A program made the translations under genes and the position numbers. A DNA stretch of 64,000 nt from RGIG3009 sp045630285 (GTDB taxonomy: Bacteria; Bacillota; Clostridia; Oscillospirales; Acutalibacteraceae), in contig JAZQSX010000019.1 of assembly GCA_045630285.1 (NCBI GenBank), forward strand, positions 39,354-103,353, written 5' to 3'. How positions within the stretch are numbered: position 1 is the first letter of the stretch; the number at the start of each line of letters is the position of its first letter. The notes under the pieces are model-generated. The model did no database searches. It was given only the letters and a program-made list of their open reading frames with translations, and was not told where the DNA came from. Of the stretch, positions 1-8,069 are shown in pieces.

Positions 1-3000
1 GTAAGACGCTGCGTGGCTCCAAAATGGAGGACGTGATCTTCAACGGCACGTCCCAGCGCAAAGCGGTGGGATTTGCCGAGGTATCGCTGATCATTGATAA
101 CCGTGGTCGTGTACTGGACTTTGACTCGGACGACGTCAAGGTCACACGCCGCTATTATCGTTCGGGCGAGAGTGAATATTTGCTGAACAACGCCACGGTG
201 CGCCTCAAGGACGTGCAGCTGCTGTTTATGGATACCGGTCTCGGTCGGGACGGATATTCTATCATCGGTCAGGGCCGTATTGATGATATTGTGGCGTCCC
301 GCTCCGATGAGCGCCGTGAGATCTTTGAGGAAGCGGCGGGCATTGCCAAATACCGTTACCGCAAGAACGAGGCGGAGCGTCGCTTGAAATCGGCGGAAGA
401 AAACCTGCTGCGCCTGCGTGACATTTTGCAGGAGCTGGAAGAGCGTGTCGGCCCGCTGAAAACGCAGTCCGAAAAAGCGAAGAAATATTTGGAATACGCC
501 CAAGAGAAAAAGGGCCTTGAGATCGGTGTGTGGCTGAAAACCATTGACCGTTCCCGAGAGATGCTGCGTGAGCTGGATTCCCGCTTGGAATTGGCCCGTA
601 CGCAGTACGATACCGCCGGTGAAGCGCTGGACGAGACCGAGCGTGAGATCGAAGCGCTGACCGAGGCGGCGCGCACGCTGGAAGTAGAACTGGAAACGCT
701 GCGTGGCGAGGTATCGCACACCGAGGAAGAAGCGGTGCGCTGTGACGGCAACGCCGATCTGGTGCGCAACGACCGTGAGCACAACGAGGAGAACATTGCC
801 CGTATCCGTGGCGAAAGTGAGCAGGCAGCGCTGGGACATCAGCAGTTGGATGAAGCGGTTGCCGAGCGTGAGGCGGAAATCGCTGCGAAGCAGGAGCAGA
901 TCGCCGAAGCTGAGCGTGCACAGGTGGCACTGGCTGAGGAGTGGGAAACGCTGCTGCAGAGCAACGAGGAAGTCTCCGGCCGCATGGAGGAATTGAACCG
1001 TCAGGCTGCCGCTTATGCGACGGAGCTGTCGGATATTCGTGTGCGTGCCGTGACAGGCGAGTCGTCGTTGGCGGAGATCACGCTGCGTTTGTCGCAGTTG
1101 ACGGCGTCGCTCGCAGGGCAGACTACCCAGCGGGATACCCTGCGTGCCGAATTGGACGCACTGCATACCGACGCCGAACAGCAGGCGGAGACCATTGCGC
1201 AGCTGCAAAATGCGGCACGGGGGTATGAGATGCGTCTGGCGTCCCGTACGGCTCGCTTGGAGACGGCACGTCAGGAGGCAGACCGCCTGACGCTGGACGT
1301 GGAGGAAAAACAGCGCCGCATCCATTTGCTTGAGGAAATGGAACGCAACCTGGAGGGCTTCTCCCACAGCGTGCGTATCGTGGCAAAGCAGGCACAGCGT
1401 GGCGAGCTGCGTGGCGTGCGTGGGCCGGTGTCCCGTTTGATCCAAACCGACGGGGAGTATGCCCTGGCGATCGAAACGGCACTCGGAGGCGCAGCACAGC
1501 ACATCATCGTCGACCGTGAAGAGGATGCCAAGCGGGGAATTGCGTATTTGAAGGATACCAAAAACGGTCGTGCAACCTTCCTGCCGATCGCCTCGATCCA
1601 TGGCACCGTGATGAAGGAAAAAGGCCTCACGGATGAGCCGGGCTTTGTGGGTATTGCTTCGGAGCTGGTGCGCACCGAGAAGGATTACGAGGAAATTGCG
1701 AATTATTTACTTGGCCGTGTTGCCGTGGCGGAGGATCTCGATTATGCCGTGGTCATCGCCCGGAAATACGGGTACAAGTTCCGTGTGGTAACGTTGGACG
1801 GCCAGGTCGTCAATGCCGGCGGTTCGCTGTCAGGCGGCTCTCACGTGAAGGAGGCAGGTTTGCTGTCTCGCCGCAGTGAGATCGAAAAGCTGGAGGTTCA
1901 GCGTAAAAAACTGGTTGAAAAGGAAGCGGCGGCTCGGGAAACGCTCAAGGGCTTGCAGCAGGAGGTAGCTTCCGTGCAGGCAGAGCTGTCCGGTATTCAG
2001 GGCGAGCTGACGACGGCGCAGGAGGATAACATCCGCCTGGAGGGCGAGCAGACCCGTGTGCAGGGCTTGCTGGATGCGTGCGTGGCTGCCGTAACGGCGG
2101 AAACGAACGAGATCGCCGAGCTTAACACCCGTGCCGAGGAGTGCCGCCAAAGCATGGCGGACGCCGAGGTGCAAACCGCTGCCGTGACGCAGAAAAAGGA
2201 TGCGTTGGAGCAGGAGCTGGCATCGCTGGATGGCGGTCGTCAGCAGCTTGCTGCGGAGCGTGAGCGGTTGGCGGAGCGCATGAGCGAGCAAAAGCTGGCG
2301 GTGGTTGGATTCCACAAGGAGATCGAGGGTCTCCACGCAGCGATCGCCGAGCTGCGTGCACGGCAGGCCGACCAGGATGGCGCCCGTCTGCAGATGCAGG
2401 AAATGATCGCACAACTGGAACGGCGCAGCGAAGAGCTGACGGCGCAGGAGGCGCTGCTTCGTGAGCAGGCCGAGCATCTGCGTTTGCAGGCGAAGGAAAC
2501 CGAAAACCGTATGCAGGCGCTCCAGCAGAAGCGTTTGGAGGACGAGGCTCGCCAGACGACGCTGCGTCAGCAGAACCGTGGCAAGCTGGAGGAGCGTGAA
2601 CTGCTCGGCCGTGAGGTGGCTCGTTTGGAAGAAAAGTGCCTCACCGCTCAAAAAGAAACCGAGGATATTTTGCGTCGCTTGTATGAGGAATACGAGCTGA
2701 CCCGCAGTGAGGCGGAGCAGCAGGCGGCGGTTATTGAGGATATGGGTCTGGCCACACGCCGCCTGACCGAGCTGAAGAACAAGATCCGTGCGCTTGGCAG
2801 CGTCAACGTGGATGCGATCGAGGAATACCGTGAGGTTAGCGAGCGCTACGAGTTTCTCAGCACGCAGGTGCAGGATGTGGAGGTCTCCCGTGAGGAGCTG
2901 CTGAAGCTGATCGGCGATCTGACGGTCCAGATGCGTGAGATGTTTATCGAGCGTTTCCGCCAGATCAACGTGCAGTTCGGCGAGGTGTTCCGTGATCTGT

Positions 3001-3425
3001 TTGGCGGCGGTAAAGCAGAGCTGGTGTTGACTGATCCCGACGATATTTTGAACTCGGGCATTGAAATGCACGCACAGCCGCCCGGCAAGGTCATCTTGAA
3101 TATGGATGCACTCTCCGGCGGCGAAAAGGCGTTGGTGGCAACGGCGCTGCTGTTCGCGATTTTGCGGGTCACTCCGTCGCCGTTCTGTATGCTGGACGAG
3201 GTGGAAGCGGCGCTGGACGACGTCAACGTCGACCGCTATGCGCAGTATCTCCGCCGTATGTGTGAAAAAACGCAGTTTATCGTCATCACGCACCGCCGTG
3301 GTACGATGGAAGAGGCCGACGTGCTGTACGGCGTGACGATGCAGGAGCAGGGTATTTCAAAGCTGCTGGAGCTGCGTGCCAGCGAGGTAGAGGCAAAGCT
3401 GGGTATCACCGGCGAAAACCCGTGA
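1..3425 (+). CDS. smc: Chromosome segregation protein SMC (5' end outside window)
   Basis: Structural maintenance of chromosomes ATPase, the core of the bacterial condensin that compacts and segregates the nucleoid with ScpA/ScpB. The reading frame is open from base 3 and already reads KTLRGSKMEDVIFNG, an internal SMC segment, so the Walker A region and the first ~50 residues lie upstream; the ATG at 24 is internal. Visible parts are a coiled coil, the hinge (around residues 470-620 of the visible part, ending GGSLSGGS), a second coiled coil, and the C-terminal ATPase lobe with signature LSGGEKALVATALLF and Walker B CMLDEVEAALDD. ftsY follows after 15 bases, the usual Clostridia order. Identity is secure. 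Confidence 0.97.
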   Translation, partial: KTLRGSKMEDVIFNGTSQRKAVGFAEVSLIIDNRGRVLDFDSDDVKVTRRYYRSGESEYLLNNATVRLKDVQLLFMDTGLGRDGYSIIGQGRIDDIVASRSDERREIFEEAAGIAKYRYRKNEAERRLKSAEENLLRLRDILQELEERVGPLKTQSEKAKKYLEYAQEKKGLEIGVWLKTIDRSREMLRELDSRLELARTQYDTAGEALDETEREIEALTEAARTLEVELETLRGEVSHTEEEAVRCDGNADLVRNDREHNEENIARIRGESEQAALGHQQLDEAVAEREAEIAAKQEQIAEAERAQVALAEEWETLLQSNEEVSGRMEELNRQAAAYATELSDIRVRAVTGESSLAEITLRLSQLTASLAGQTTQRDTLRAELDALHTDAEQQAETIAQLQNAARGYEMRLASRTARLETARQEADRLTLDVEEKQRRIHLLEEMERNLEGFSHSVRIVAKQAQRGELRGVRGPVSRLIQTDGEYALAIETALGGAAQHIIVDREEDAKRGIAYLKDTKNGRATFLPIASIHGTVMKEKGLTDEPGFVGIASELVRTEKDYEEIANYLLGRVAVAEDLDYAVVIARKYGYKFRVVTLDGQVVNAGGSLSGGSHVKEAGLLSRRSEIEKLEVQRKKLVEKEAAARETLKGLQQEVASVQAELSGIQGELTTAQEDNIRLEGEQTRVQGLLDACVAAVTAETNEIAELNTRAEECRQSMADAEVQTAAVTQKKDALEQELASLDGGRQQLAAERERLAERMSEQKLAVVGFHKEIEGLHAAIAELRARQADQDGARLQMQEMIAQLERRSEELTAQEALLREQAEHLRLQAKETENRMQALQQKRLEDEARQTTLRQQNRGKLEERELLGREVARLEEKCLTAQKETEDILRRLYEEYELTRSEAEQQAAVIEDMGLATRRLTELKNKIRALGSVNVDAIEEYREVSERYEFLSTQVQDVEVSREELLKLIGDLTVQMREMFIERFRQINVQFGEVFRDLFGGGKAELVLTDPDDILNSGIEMHAQPPGKVILNMDALSGGEKALVATALLFAILRVTPSPFCMLDEVEAALDDVNVDRYAQYLRRMCEKTQFIVITHRRGTMEEADVLYGVTMQEQGISKLLELRASEVEAKLGITGENP

Positions 3426-3440
3426 TGAAAGGAGACCGTT

Positions 3441-4349
3441 ATGGGCTTTTTCAGTAAAATCGGCGAAGGACTTCGCAAGACCCGTGAGTCGTTGATGGGA
3501 ACGGTCAACAGTATGTTGAAATCCTTTACCCGCATCGACGAGGAATTGTTTGAGGAACTGGAAGAAATACTTATTACCGGTGACGTCGGCGTTGCGACGG
3601 CGCAGGCGGTGTGCGACCGATTGCGTGATATGGTGAAGGAGCGCGGCATCACCGATCCTGCCGAAATTCGGGGACTTTTGCGTGAAACGGTGGCTGAGAT
3701 GCTGCACGGCGGTCAGGAATTGACGCTGACTACCAAGCCGTCGGTCATTTTGGTGATCGGTGTCAACGGCGTGGGCAAGACGACCACCATCGGCAAGATG
3801 GCGGCACAGCTCAAAGCCGAGGGCAAGCAGGTGATCTTGGGCGCAGCGGATACCTTTCGTGCCGCCGCCATTGAACAGCTTGAGATCTGGTCGGAGCGTG
3901 CCGGTGTGGATATTATCCGCCACGGACAGGGCGCCGATCCGGCAGCGGTGGTGTTTGATACGCTGTCGGCGGCGAAGGCACGTGGTGCGGACGTCGTGAT
4001 CTGCGATACCGCAGGCCGTTTGCACAACAAGAAAAACCTGATGGACGAGTTGCATAAGATCCGTCGGGTGATCGACCGTGAGGTGCCGGACGCCGACGTG
4101 GAGGTTTTGCTGGTGGTGGATGCCACGACCGGTCAAAACGCCGTCAATCAGGCAAGAGAGTTCCGTCAGGTGGCGGGCATCACCGGCATCGTGCTGACCA
4201 AGCTGGACGGTACCGCCCGTGGCGGTGTCGTGCTGACCATTCGTGAAGAGCTGGAAGTGCCGGTTAAGTTTATCGGCGTGGGTGAGGGCATTGATGATCT
4301 GCAGCCCTTTGACGCCGAAGCGTTTGCCGACGGGTTATTTGGAGAGTGA
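3441..4349 (+). CDS. ftsY: Signal recognition particle receptor FtsY
   Basis: SRP-receptor GTPase that docks ribosome-SRP complexes at the membrane for co-translational insertion. The 302 residues comprise a short helical N domain and the NG GTPase domain: G1 GVNGVGKTTTIGK (about 110-122), the DTFRAAAIEQL insertion-box motif, DTAGR (G3), TKLDG (G4), and a C-terminal GVGEGIDDLQPF motif. The acidic A domain of E. coli FtsY is absent, as is common in Firmicutes. AAAGGAG sits 7-8 bases before the ATG. It lies in the smc-ftsY-rdgB operon and overlaps the region just before rdgB. Confidence 0.97.
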   Translation: MGFFSKIGEGLRKTRESLMGTVNSMLKSFTRIDEELFEELEEILITGDVGVATAQAVCDRLRDMVKERGITDPAEIRGLLRETVAEMLHGGQELTLTTKPSVILVIGVNGVGKTTTIGKMAAQLKAEGKQVILGAADTFRAAAIEQLEIWSERAGVDIIRHGQGADPAAVVFDTLSAAKARGADVVICDTAGRLHNKKNLMDELHKIRRVIDREVPDADVEVLLVVDATTGQNAVNQAREFRQVAGITGIVLTKLDGTARGGVVLTIREELEVPVKFIGVGEGIDDLQPFDAEAFADGLFGE

Positions 4350-4354
4350 CGGGT

Positions 4355-4966
4355 ATGCGTTACGTTATTGCGACACACAATAAGGATAAGCTGAAGGAGC
4401 TCGCCCGTATTTTGGAGCCGCTTGGGATCGAAGCGGTGACCGACCGTGATTTGGGTCTGGAGCTGCCCGAGGTGGAGGAGACCGGCACGACGTTTGTGGA
4501 AAACGCCTATTTGAAGGCGGCGTCGGCGAGCGCATTTACCGGTTTGCCCGCCATTGCGGACGATTCCGGCATTGCGGTGGATGCGCTGAACGGAGGTCCC
4601 GGTATTTATTCGGCCCGCTACGGCGGTCCGGAGGCGACAGATAAGGATCGCAACGCCAAGCTGCTCCGTGAGCTGGAGGGCTTGCCTGCCGAACGGCGTG
4701 GAGCGCATTATGCGTGTGCGGTCTGCTGTGTGTTTCCAGACGGCAGTGAACCGCTGACGGCCGAAGGTAAATTGTACGGTGTTATCGGTACTGAAGAACG
4801 CGGTGAGCGTGGATTTGGGTATGATCCGCTGTTTATCGTGGCGGAGGGGATTCCCGGCGCCGGGAAAACGGTGGCAGAACTGACAGAGGAAGAAAAGGAT
4901 GCGATCAGCCATCGCGGAAACGCTTTGCGTGTGTTCCGTGAGGCATTACTGCAAAGGATAGGATGA
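4355..4966 (+). CDS. rdgB: XTP/dITP diphosphatase (HAM1/RdgB family)
   Basis: House-cleaning pyrophosphatase that hydrolyses dITP, XTP and ITP to monophosphates so deaminated purines are kept out of nucleic acids. It starts MRYVIATHNKDKLKEL, the family's substrate-binding SxNxxK-like motif, with ADDSGIAVDALNGGPGIYSARY and GFGYDPLF further on and a C-terminal SHRGNAL motif. Length (203 residues) is normal. The ATG at 4355 is chosen over a GTG at 4346 because GGAGAG lies 9 bases before it and the conserved N-terminus starts there. Confidence 0.95.
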   Translation: MRYVIATHNKDKLKELARILEPLGIEAVTDRDLGLELPEVEETGTTFVENAYLKAASASAFTGLPAIADDSGIAVDALNGGPGIYSARYGGPEATDKDRNAKLLRELEGLPAERRGAHYACAVCCVFPDGSEPLTAEGKLYGVIGTEERGERGFGYDPLFIVAEGIPGAGKTVAELTEEEKDAISHRGNALRVFREALLQRIG

Positions 4967-4972
4967 AGAACG

Positions 4973-5272
4973 ATGACGAGTAAACAGCGTGCGTATCTGC
5001 GGGGCTTGGCGAATACGTTGGAGCCGATCGTGCACGTCGGCAAGGGCGGCATGGCAGATACGATCGTAAAGCAGGCGGATGATGCACTCACCGCCCGTGA
5101 ATTGATTAAAGGCAAGGTGCTGGAAACGGCACCCGAATCGGCTCGTGAAGCCGCGGAGGCTTTGGCTGCCGCTACCAATGCGGCAGTGGTGCAGGTGATC
5201 GGTCGCACGTTTGTGCTGTACCGTCCCGCCCCGGAAGAGCCGAAGATCGTGTTGCCCCGAGCCGCTCGATGA
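4973..5272 (+). CDS. yhbY: YhbY-family CRM-domain RNA-binding protein
   Basis: Small single-domain CRM (YhbY) protein of 99 residues, a family associated with pre-50S ribosomal particles. Recognised by MTSKQRAYLRGLANTLEPIVHVGKGG, including the GKGG loop of the CRM fold, and the later ALAAATNAAVVQVIGRTFVLYR. It sits 6 bases after rdgB and its TGA overlaps the nadD-yqeK ATG, so translation of the two is probably coupled. The role in ribosome assembly is taken from the family and is not demonstrated here. Confidence 0.93.
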   Translation: MTSKQRAYLRGLANTLEPIVHVGKGGMADTIVKQADDALTARELIKGKVLETAPESAREAAEALAAATNAAVVQVIGRTFVLYRPAPEEPKIVLPRAAR

Positions 5273-6477
5273 GCAAGGCGGGAGGGCAGAGGATCGCCCT
5301 GTTCGGCGGCACCTTCGATCCGATTCATAACGGCCACATCGTGTTGGCAAGGGAACTGGCGGCGCAGCTGGCGCTTGACCGGGTGCTCATTATGCCTACG
5401 TTCGTGCCGCCGCATAAGATCAAGACGGAAATGGCCTCTGCCGTGGACCGCCTGGAAATGTGTCGGCTGGCTTGTGCGCCGTATGCCGAGCTTGTGGTTT
5501 CGGATCTGGAGATCAACCGCCGTGGAGCAAGCTTTACCGTGCTGACGCTGGAGCAGCTGCAGCGGGTGTATCCCGATGCGGAGCTGTTCTTGTTCGTTGG
5601 TGCGGATATGTTCTTGACGCTGGCAAGCTGGCATCGGTTTGCGGATATTGCCAAACTGGCAACGCTGTGTGCCGTGCCGCGGGACGACGTTTCCACCGAA
5701 ACGCTGCGAGCGTATGCGGCGACGCTGGAGGAGCAGGGCGCCCGATGCATCGTTAAAGAGATCGAGACGCCCCGTATCTCGTCGACTGAGATCCGTGAAA
5801 AGGCACGCTGCGGCGAGCCGCTTGACGGATTGGTGCCGGCGGGTGTGGCGGCGTATATTGAGGAGCATCAGGTATATGCCGCACAGCGTGAGTACCGCAA
5901 CGTGGAGGAGCAATACTGTGACATTTTGCGGGGGCGCTTGACGCCAAAACGGTATCGGCATTCGATGGCAGTGGCGGAGCAGGCGGAGCATCTGGCCAAA
6001 AAGTATGGCGGGAATCCCGAAAAGGCTCGCATTGCCGGGCTGCTGCACGATATTTTGAAGGATACCGACGGGGATTCCCAGTTGCAAATTTTCAAAGATT
6101 TTGGTATACTGTTAGATGCTGTGGAAGAGACGGCGCCAAAACTGTGGCACGCCCATGCGGGTGCCGTGTTTTTGGAGCATATTTTGGGCATCACCGATCC
6201 GGAGATCTTGCTTCCGATCCGCTATCACACCACCGGCCGTGCCGGTATGAGTATGGCTGAGGTGGTATTGTATCTGGCAGACTTCACCTCGGCAGATCGG
6301 GATTATCCCGACGTGGACGTGATGCGGGAGCTGACCGAGCGCAGCGTGGAGGAAGCCATGCGCTATGCGCTCAAATATACGATCGATGATTTGAACGAGC
6401 AGGGCCTGCCGGTACATCCGGACACGCTGGCCTGCTACGAAGAATACTGCGAAAGGAATGGTGGCACACATGGCTAA
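5269..6477 (+). CDS. nadD: Fused nicotinate-nucleotide adenylyltransferase / YqeK HD-domain hydrolase
   Basis: A 402-residue two-domain protein. Residues ~8-200 are NadD, which adenylates nicotinate mononucleotide for NAD synthesis: FGGTFDPIHNGHI carries the nucleotidyltransferase HxGH motif and PRISSTEIREK the ISSTxIR motif. Residues ~210-395 are YqeK, an HD-domain protein (RYRHSMAVAEQAEHLAKKYG, GLLHDILKD) whose Bacillus-type members hydrolyse diadenosine tetraphosphate. In Bacillus these are separate adjacent genes; here there is no stop between them. Start ATG overlaps the yhbY stop (ATGA). The downstream LCP gene begins at its 3' end. Confidence 0.94.
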   Translation: MSKAGGQRIALFGGTFDPIHNGHIVLARELAAQLALDRVLIMPTFVPPHKIKTEMASAVDRLEMCRLACAPYAELVVSDLEINRRGASFTVLTLEQLQRVYPDAELFLFVGADMFLTLASWHRFADIAKLATLCAVPRDDVSTETLRAYAATLEEQGARCIVKEIETPRISSTEIREKARCGEPLDGLVPAGVAAYIEEHQVYAAQREYRNVEEQYCDILRGRLTPKRYRHSMAVAEQAEHLAKKYGGNPEKARIAGLLHDILKDTDGDSQLQIFKDFGILLDAVEETAPKLWHAHAGAVFLEHILGITDPEILLPIRYHTTGRAGMSMAEVVLYLADFTSADRDYPDVDVMRELTERSVEEAMRYALKYTIDDLNEQGLPVHPDTLACYEEYCERNGGTHG

Positions 6478-7693
6478 GGATACGCGTAATAAGAGACCGA
6501 CCCGGAAAAAGAAGGGTCTTAGCGCAAAGCATATTATGTGGATCGCTGTGGCGGTGTTTTTGGTGCTGCTCATCGTGTTCGTGGTGATCGCTGTGAAGAA
6601 TTACAGCAATACGGCGCAGGAAAAGGACGACCACGCCTCCAACGTCAACAAGCTGAACACCACGCCTGAGGCACTGCAGGATAAGGTGGCGTATTACGTG
6701 GTGGGTCTGCTCGGCGAGGATATGGAAAAAGGTGCGATGGAGCATCTCTCGCTGGTGTGCTATGACAAAGAAAAGAAGACGCTGAACGTGATGGAAATCC
6801 CGCAGGATACGTATTTGGGCGAAAACACGCAGTGGCAAGTAAAGAAAACGGGTCAGGTGTGGGGCAATCCGGCACCGCTGACCTTCTGCCAGACCGAGGG
6901 TAAGCAGATCTTTGAGGTCAACATCGAGACCTGCCGCAACAACGGTCATCAGATCCAGGAATTGGAGGGCTCCTCCAAGTACAACGTTGGTGCGATTTTC
7001 AATACGATGGCACTGCCGGTCGACGGGCACTACTATTTGTCGCAGGATGCGTTTGTGGATCTGGTTGACAGCCTTGGCGGTATCGACGTAGAGCTGGAAA
7101 AGGCGCAAACGCTGGGCGGTATCGAATACCGTGACGGCGTGCGCACGCTGGACGGTGCCGGTGCGTTGGAATATGCGCTGAATCGCAGCAAGGGCGTTGA
7201 GGGAGACGTTCAGCGCCTGGTGCGTCAGCGCAAGGTGCTGTTTGCCGTGTTCCAGCGGCTCACGGCGCAGACCGAGGACGAGTTGACGACGCAGTCGATC
7301 GGCAACGTTATGGGCGGCGGCAGTCGGGTGTTTTTCAGCACCGACCGTGAGGATACGATCAAGCTGATCCGTGAGCTGGCTGCCATTAAGCCGGAAAAGA
7401 TCACGGCGCAGGTCCTGCCGGGCGTGGCAACCACGTACGAGGGCGAGGCGTATTACAGTGTGCTTCGTGCAGAGCTGATCAAGGTGCTCAACGCTGACTT
7501 CCACCCGTATGACAACAAGGTAACGGAAGCGGATCTGCAGATCGCTGCGATCGCAACGGAGGGTGAGTCGGAGTCGCACAAGCAGACGATGGCGGAAATT
7601 GCGGTCAAGCAGACCGGCTTGAACGAGCCGGCGGTGGACGACACCACAACGTCGACGACCGATTCGTCGGCGACCACCACGACCAAGAGATAA
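6470..7693 (+). CDS. LCP (LytR-CpsA-Psr) family cell-wall glycopolymer transferase
   Basis: Membrane-anchored enzyme of the LytR-CpsA-Psr family, which attaches polyprenyl-linked glycopolymers (teichoic acids, capsule) to peptidoglycan outside the cell. A basic N-terminus is followed by one membrane segment (about residues 20-43), then the LCP domain with LNVMEIPQDTYLG (usually IPRDTY), VDLVDSLGGIDVEL and ALEYALNRSKGVEGDVQRLVRQRKV. The C-terminus is a Thr/Ser/Asp-rich tail. The canonical Arg after IP is Gln here, so activity is less certain. Start is ambiguous between 6458, 6461 and 6470; 6470 gives MAKDTRNKR with GAAAGG 13 bases upstream. Confidence 0.85.
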   Translation: MAKDTRNKRPTRKKKGLSAKHIMWIAVAVFLVLLIVFVVIAVKNYSNTAQEKDDHASNVNKLNTTPEALQDKVAYYVVGLLGEDMEKGAMEHLSLVCYDKEKKTLNVMEIPQDTYLGENTQWQVKKTGQVWGNPAPLTFCQTEGKQIFEVNIETCRNNGHQIQELEGSSKYNVGAIFNTMALPVDGHYYLSQDAFVDLVDSLGGIDVELEKAQTLGGIEYRDGVRTLDGAGALEYALNRSKGVEGDVQRLVRQRKVLFAVFQRLTAQTEDELTTQSIGNVMGGGSRVFFSTDREDTIKLIRELAAIKPEKITAQVLPGVATTYEGEAYYSVLRAELIKVLNADFHPYDNKVTEADLQIAAIATEGESESHKQTMAEIAVKQTGLNEPAVDDTTTSTTDSSATTTTKR

Positions 7694-7703
7694 CGGAGAG
7701 AGT

Positions 7704-8069
7704 ATGACGATACAAGAGTTGACACAGGTGATCGTGTCGTCTTTGGATAAGCATAAGGCGCAGGACATTCGTGTGCTGGACGTCAGCAAGGTAACGTCGC
7801 TGACCGACCGCTTTATCATTGCCTCGGGCGGCAGCACGACACAGGTGCGTGCGCTGATCGATTACGTAGAGACCGATCTGCTGAAGCACGAGGTGCGTGC
7901 GCTGCGCACCGAGGGGTACAACACGGCGCTGTGGACGGTGCTGGATTACGGCAGCATCGTGCTGCACGTGTTTTTGGACAGTTCCCGTGAGTTTTATGAT
8001 TTGGAGCGCCTGTGGCAGGATGCCGGCGTTTTGGATATCGCACAGTTTTTGGAGGGTGAAGATCAATGA
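7704..8069 (+). CDS. rsfS: Ribosome silencing factor RsfS
   Basis: RsfS/YbeB family protein that binds ribosomal protein uL14 and blocks subunit joining under starvation. Length is 121 residues with the family blocks LDVSKVTSLTDRFIIASG, STTQVRALIDYVE and DYGSIVLHVFLDSSREFYDLERLW. It follows nadD-yqeK and the LCP gene, a very common Firmicutes order, and its TGA overlaps the leuS ATG (ATGA). Confidence 0.96.
   Translation: MTIQELTQVIVSSLDKHKAQDIRVLDVSKVTSLTDRFIIASGGSTTQVRALIDYVETDLLKHEVRALRTEGYNTALWTVLDYGSIVLHVFLDSSREFYDLERLWQDAGVLDIAQFLEGEDQ

Noticed and set aside
1830..3293. 487-codon open frame antisense to smc
   Set aside because: Shadow of the coiled-coil coding region; no ribosome site or known motif.
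8030..8066. T-box leader for leuS
   Set aside because: leuS overlaps rsfS and has no leader.
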